From contig JAMZAV010001452.1 in NCBI GenBank assembly GCA_024449915.1, forward strand, positions 183,339-247,338: 64,000 nt of DNA, read 5' to 3'. This DNA comes from Sweltsa coloradensis. Lineage: Eukaryota; Arthropoda; Insecta; Plecoptera; Chloroperlidae. The notes beneath the pieces are model-generated. The model was not told the DNA's origin. It saw only the letters and a list, made by a program, of their open reading frames with translations, and did no database searches. This document shows, piece by piece, positions 59,850-64,000 of this stretch. Made by a program: the position numbers and the translations under genes. How positions within the stretch are numbered: the first letter of the stretch is position 1; each line of letters opens with the position of its first letter.

Positions 59850-62195
59850 ATGTGTGTAGCGGCAACGGCGGCTTCGGCTGCGGCGCCCTTAACGGGCACC
59901 TAGATCTGCTTGGGCTAATAAAGGTGCTTGAGTGTGTTAGCGCACCGCGGCTTGGCTGCGGCGCCCTAACGGGCACTAGATCTAATCGGTGTTAAGTGCT
60001 TAGTGTGTAGGCCCCGCGGCTTGGCTGCGGCGCCCTAACGGGCCACCTAATCTGCTTGGTGTATACTGAGTTGTAAGCGCACCGCGGGCTTGGCTGCGGC
60101 GCCCTAAAGGGAGTTAGATCTGCTTGGTTGTATAAGGTGCTTGAGTTTGTAGCGCACAGCGGCTTGCTGCGGCGCCCTAACGGGCACCTAGATCTGCTTG
60201 GTGTATAGGTGCCTGAGTGTGTAGCGCGACCCGCGGCTTGGGCTGCGGCGCCCTAACGGGGCACCTAGAGCGGCTGGTGTATAAGGTGCTCTCGATTGTG
60301 TAGCGCACCGCGCTTGGCTGCGGCGCCCTGAAACGGGGCACCTAAACTCTGCTTGGTGTTTAAGGTGCCGAGGTGTAGCGCACCGCGGCTCGGCTGCTGC
60401 GCCCTAACGGGCACCTAGATCTGCTTGGTGTAATAAAGTGCTTTGAGTTGTGTGTAGCGCCACCGCGGCTGGGCTGCGGCGCCCTAACGGGCACCTAGAT
60501 CTGCTGGTCTTAAGGTGGCTGAGTGTGTTAGCGCACCGCGGCTTGGCGCAGCGCCCTAACGGCACCTACGATTTGCTGGTGATAAAGTGCTGATTGTTGT
60601 TAGCGCACCGCGGGCTTGGCTGCGGGAGCCCTAACGGGGCAACTTAGATCTGCTGGTCTATAGGTGCTTGAGTTTGTAGCGCACCGCGGCTTTGCGCGGC
60701 GCACCTATTTACTGGGCACTAGATCATGCTTGGTGTTTGTATAAAGTGCTTGAGTTTGTGTAGCTCACCTATTCGGTTGTGCTGCGGGCCAGACGGGCAC
60801 CTAGATCTGATTGGTGTGTTTAAGGTGCCTGAGTGTGTAGCGCACGCGGCTTGGCTGCGGCGGCCCTAACGGGCACCTAGAATCTGCTTGAGATGTATAA
60901 GTGCCTGAGTGTGTAGCGCACCGCGGCTTGGCTGCGGCGCCCTAACGGGCACCTAGATCTGCTTGGTGTATAAGGTGCCTGAGTGTGTAGCGCACCGCGG
61001 CTTGGCTGCGGCGCCCTAACGGGCACCTAGATCTGCTTGGTGTATAAGGTGCTTGAGTGTGTAGCGCACCGCGGCTTGGCTGCTGCGCCCTAACGGGCAC
61101 TTAGATCTGCTTGGTGTATAAGGTGCCTGAGTGTGTAGCGCACCGCGGCTTGGCTGCGGCGCCCTAACGGGCACCTAGATCTGTTTGGTGTATAAGGTGC
61201 CTCCTGAGTGTGTAGCGGAACCGCGGCTTGCTGCAGGCGCCCTAACGGGGACCTAGATTCTGCTGGTATAGGTGCCGGAGTGTGAGTGCACCGCGGCTGG
61301 TTTCGGCGCCACTAACGGGGCACCGAGATCTGATTTGTGTATAAGGTGCTTGAGTGGTAGGCGCAACCGAGGCTTGGCTGCGGCGCCATAACGGGCACCT
61401 AGATCTGCTGAGTCTATAACGTGCTTGAGTGTGTAGCGCAACCGCGGCTTGGCGGCAGGCGCCCTTAACCGGGCCACCTAGATCTGCTTTGGTGTACAAG
61501 GTTGCTTGAGTGTGTAGCGCACCGCGGCTTGACTGCAGCGCCCTAAACGGGCACCTAGATCTGCTTGGTGTATAAGGTGCCTGAGTGTTGTAGCGCACCG
61601 CGGTCGGTTTTGGCTGCGGCGCCTAACGGGCACCTGATCTGCTGGATGTATAAGGTGCTGGAGTGTGTAGCGCACCGCGGCTTGGCTGCGGCGCCCTAAC
61701 GGGCACCTAGATCTGCTTGGTGTATAAGGTGCCTGAGGGTGGAGCGCACCGCGGCTTGGCTGCTGCGCCCTAACGGGCACCTAGATCTGCTTGGTGTATA
61801 AGGTGCTTGAGTGTGTAGCGCACCGCGGCTTGGCTGCTGCGCCCTAACGGGCCACCTAGAGTCTGCTTGGGTAAAGGTGCTGAGTGTGTTAAGCGCACAG
61901 CGGCTTGGCTGCGGCGCCCCTAACGGGCACCTAGATCGGTTGGTGTATAAGGTTGTTGAGTGTGTAGCGCACCGCGGCTTGGCCCTGCGGCGCCATCAAC
62001 GGACAACTAGATATGCGTGGGGTATAAGGCTTGACCCAAGTGTTGTAGCGCTGAGCCGAGGCTTGGTGCGGCGCCCTAACGGCACTATGGATCTGCTTGG
62101 TGTATAAGGTGCTTGAGTGTGTAGCGCACCGCGGTATGCGGTGCCCTAACGGGCACCTAGATCTGCTTGGTGTATAAGGTGCTTGAGATAGGTGC
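59850..62195 (+). repeat. 74-bp GC-rich satellite array, about 30 units
   Basis: Consensus unit contains TGCTTGGTGTATAAGGTGC, GAGTGTGTAGCGCACCGC, GGCTTGGCTGCGGCGCC and TAACGGGCACCTAGATC. Units at 60900-61200 and 61640-61850 are nearly identical, while those before 60850, at 61200-61640 and after 61850 carry many one-base indels, probably read errors. GC content is far above the rest of the window. Open frames on either strand are by-products of periodicity. Confidence 0.95.
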
Positions 62196-62299
62196 CTAGA
62201 TACAATTGATTTGCTGTTTAACAGTGCATGGTTACTGTAGGTTCCAAACGATCATCAAATGTGTGGATTTAAACTTTAAATGCGTTAGTACGCATTGAA

Positions 62300-62690
62300 T
62301 TCTGGTTTCAAAGATGAACAAAGATGTGAGCCTTGAACTTAAAATGGTAAGTACGACATTGTTTTCCTTCTCCTCCCTTTTCCTTTTTTTTTCTCCCTCT
62401 TTTCCCTTGTTTTTTTTTTTTTTTTCCTTTCCCTTTTTTTTTCTCCTTCTTCTTCTTCTTTTTTTTTTTTTTTTTTTTTTTTCCCCCTTTTTTTTTTTTT
62501 TTTCTTCTTCCCCTGGTTTCAAAGATAAACAAAAGATGTGGCCTTGAACTTAAAATGGTAAGTTACGCATTGACTTCTGGTTTCAAAGATAAACAAAAGA
62601 TGTGGCCTTGAACTTAAAATGGTAAGTTACGCATTGACTTCTGGTTTAAAAAAAAAACAAAAAATGTGGCCTTGAACTTAAAATATATTT
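62300..62690. repeat. 66-bp direct repeats around a polypyrimidine tract
   Basis: GGTTTCAAAGATAAACAAA, TGGCCTTGAACTTAAAATGG occurs about four times (62308, 62514, 62579, 62642), separated after the first by a C/T-only tract (62365-62515). The lysine-rich reverse frames there are low-complexity. Confidence 0.85.
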
Positions 62691-62908
62691 TCAAAAACAA
62701 CATGTCTTATCTATAGACAAGTGCTACGCGTCTACCCAATATAAAAAACTGTTTATTAATGTGTCAATTAAGGTTTTTCTGTTTTACCTTTACTAATGGT
62801 TTGTATTCTTTTATCTTCATTCTCTTTGGAAGAATTTCATAACTAACATCATTAGTTGATGGTGGGCGGTTTCAAGACATAACGAGAGACAAGCTCTGTT
62901 ATAGTGTT

Positions 62909-62931
62909 GGGGGGGGGGGGGGGGGGGGGGG
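62909..62931. repeat. Poly-G run
   Basis: About 23 consecutive G upstream of GR-M; the length is uncertain. A shorter run of about 13 G is at 58058-58070. Confidence 0.9.
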
Positions 62932-63082
62932 TGCGTTTGGTTTGAAGTGGACACTTCAAGAAATAAGAATGCACGTTTATTCATTAACAATATATTTGTA
63001 GTGTTCTTTCACAAAACAGTCGTGATTTTTGATAACTTGGAAATTATTTAAAATTTTAATTACATTTACTTAAAATTCAAAA

Positions 63083-64000
63083 ATGGATTTATACACTGCA
63101 GCAATTTCCGTTGCTGAAAGTTTCCAGAACATTGGGCATTGCACCTTTCTGTCTTAATGGACTTGTTGGAAATAGAAGTTTGAAATTCTATAAACGGGGG
63201 CTTGATATAAATTATTGGTGATTTTAATTCTGACTATCTGTGCCTATTCTGGTATATTGTCCACTTTCTTAAACTTACAAGTTCATCAAAAGAACTTTTC
63301 TTTGTTAATGCGGACGGGCACTTCAGGATAGCAAAGGTTTTGTATCACTTTGATGTTTTATTGTTTAAGGGTGGTTTGAACGCTCGCCGGTTTTTCACAA
63401 CTTATAAGAGACATTAATCTTATTGATAACAGCAAGATCTCATTTAAATTAGTACATTTGTTTGCGCGTGTTATTTGTATGTTAAATTTAAATCTATTGC
63501 TGTTCTTTCCTATACTAGGGTTTTACAGATAAGTGTCGTGTTTTACTTAATTTTGTATAAATCAGAAACTTACCCTGGCACTACGATTCATTTGCTGGAT
63601 TTACTGGATATTTAATATCGACTTCAATATATCATTTTCAAGGTGCAAACTTTTGCGAGTACCCCTTTTCTTTGAAACAGAGATATTCTATTTTGAATGA
63701 AAAGTTTAAGGAATCGGTTGACAAGTCCACACCAAGGAAGAAAGCAGTTTGGCACGTGAAGTTCGTGAATAGGCCACGATGGCAAACAATCCGCAAGTTT
63801 GCAGAATTCCATACTGTTCTGTCTGATCTCGTACTAGAACTAAGTTCACTTTTAAATCTACAAATATTGTTCACCCCTTGACTAACTTTTTGGGCGTAGA
63901 TTTAAATTTTTAAAAGGTTTTTATATGCTAAAGCAAATTTTGGTGCGAAACTTTTTGCATTCAAAAAGCCCTTTTTATTACAATTTCCCAAAAATATTAT
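63083..64000 (+). pseudogene. Gustatory receptor exon GR-M, divergent subfamily, cut by window end
   Basis: ATGGATTTATACACTGCAGC as in GR-L, with an extra T near 63106 breaking frame, then further indels across 63200-63670. The clean part 63672-63881 reads KQRYSILNEK, KFVNRPRWQTIRKFAEF and LVLELSSLLNLQILF. After 63881 quality again deteriorates. Closest to GR-L, with a shared upstream flank. The donor lies beyond the window. Confidence 0.75.

Larger units (their letters stand above)
58225..62195 (+). mobile_element. Composite foldback-satellite element, long copy
   Basis: Order: foldback 6 (58225-58630), linker, TIR-element-related segment (58740-59420), unique part (59420-59850), then the 74-bp satellite array. 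Collinear in opposite orientation with 41347-43033, which has only about one satellite unit. The satellite has therefore expanded inside or at the edge of this element. No transposase or replicase frame is visible. Confidence 0.75.

Noticed and set aside
61242..62107. Several open frames rich in Arg, Pro and His
   Set aside because: By-products of the 74-bp satellite, whose period is not a multiple of three; different frames give unrelated peptides and indels dominate.
59850..62195. CRISPR-like array
   Set aside because: Contiguous tandem repeats without unique spacers, in a eukaryotic sequence.
62232..62547. Lysine-rich or phenylalanine-rich proteins
   Set aside because: Translation of the C/T-only tract.

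Overview
The window looks like insect nuclear DNA. It is AT-rich and intron-bearing, carries tRNA-derived and 5S-rRNA-derived SINEs and many inverted-repeat transposons, and its only recognisable genes are insect-type gustatory receptors (GRs, seven-transmembrane 7tm_7 family). There is no bacterial gene order, no ribosome binding site and no operon. A tRNA-SINE body at 9.4-9.7 kb resembles SINEs of hemipteran and related insects, but the order cannot be fixed from this sequence.

The backbone is a head-to-tail, plus-strand array of GR first exons. GR-A (183-3652) is a complete four-exon gene of 390 codons, ending in the GR signature exons (FTACGLFPIDATLLYT, then TTYMVVLLQLY). Downstream lie more large N-terminal exons, each ATG-initiated and about 320 codons long. 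Most end at a phase-0 GT donor. They are B (4959), C (10455), D (12685), E (18714), F (24564), G (26756), H fragment (28891), I (31191; low-quality version at 34584), G' (38444), H' fragment (41078), J (44499), K (46893), L (55579) and M (63083, cut by the window end). Only A, B and C read through. The rest carry frameshifts, stops or insertions, some of which may be sequencing errors. I saw no second set of C-terminal exons between 3653 and 64000. B-M therefore either splice to shared 3' exons beyond the window (as in Drosophila Gr39a or Gr28b) or are dead tandem duplicates.

A 131-bp GC-rich block inside each exon (852-982 in A) is almost identical at DNA level between otherwise divergent exons, and exon J is mosaic between F-like and E-like sequence. 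This points to recurrent gene conversion. Exons L and M carry a diverged version of the block.

Spacers are dense with mobile DNA: several foldback elements (6.9, 17.3, 22.8, 31.3, 42.7, 52.3 and 58.2 kb), TIR elements with paralogous empty sites (23.7 and 40.4 kb), a composite foldback plus 74-bp GC-rich satellite element (41.3 and 58.2-62.2 kb), a 5S-SINE and a putative partner LINE tail, a triplicated tRNA-SINE head, and minisatellites behind several GR donors. The stretch 24.4-47 kb is a segmental tandem duplication (F-G-H, I-G'-H', J-K).

Two stretches (about 32.28-40.08 kb and 47.05-50.43 kb) are low-quality copies of sequence also present in clean form, with many homopolymer expansions. 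They look like unpolished long-read filling and may be false duplications. Coding calls inside them are unreliable.
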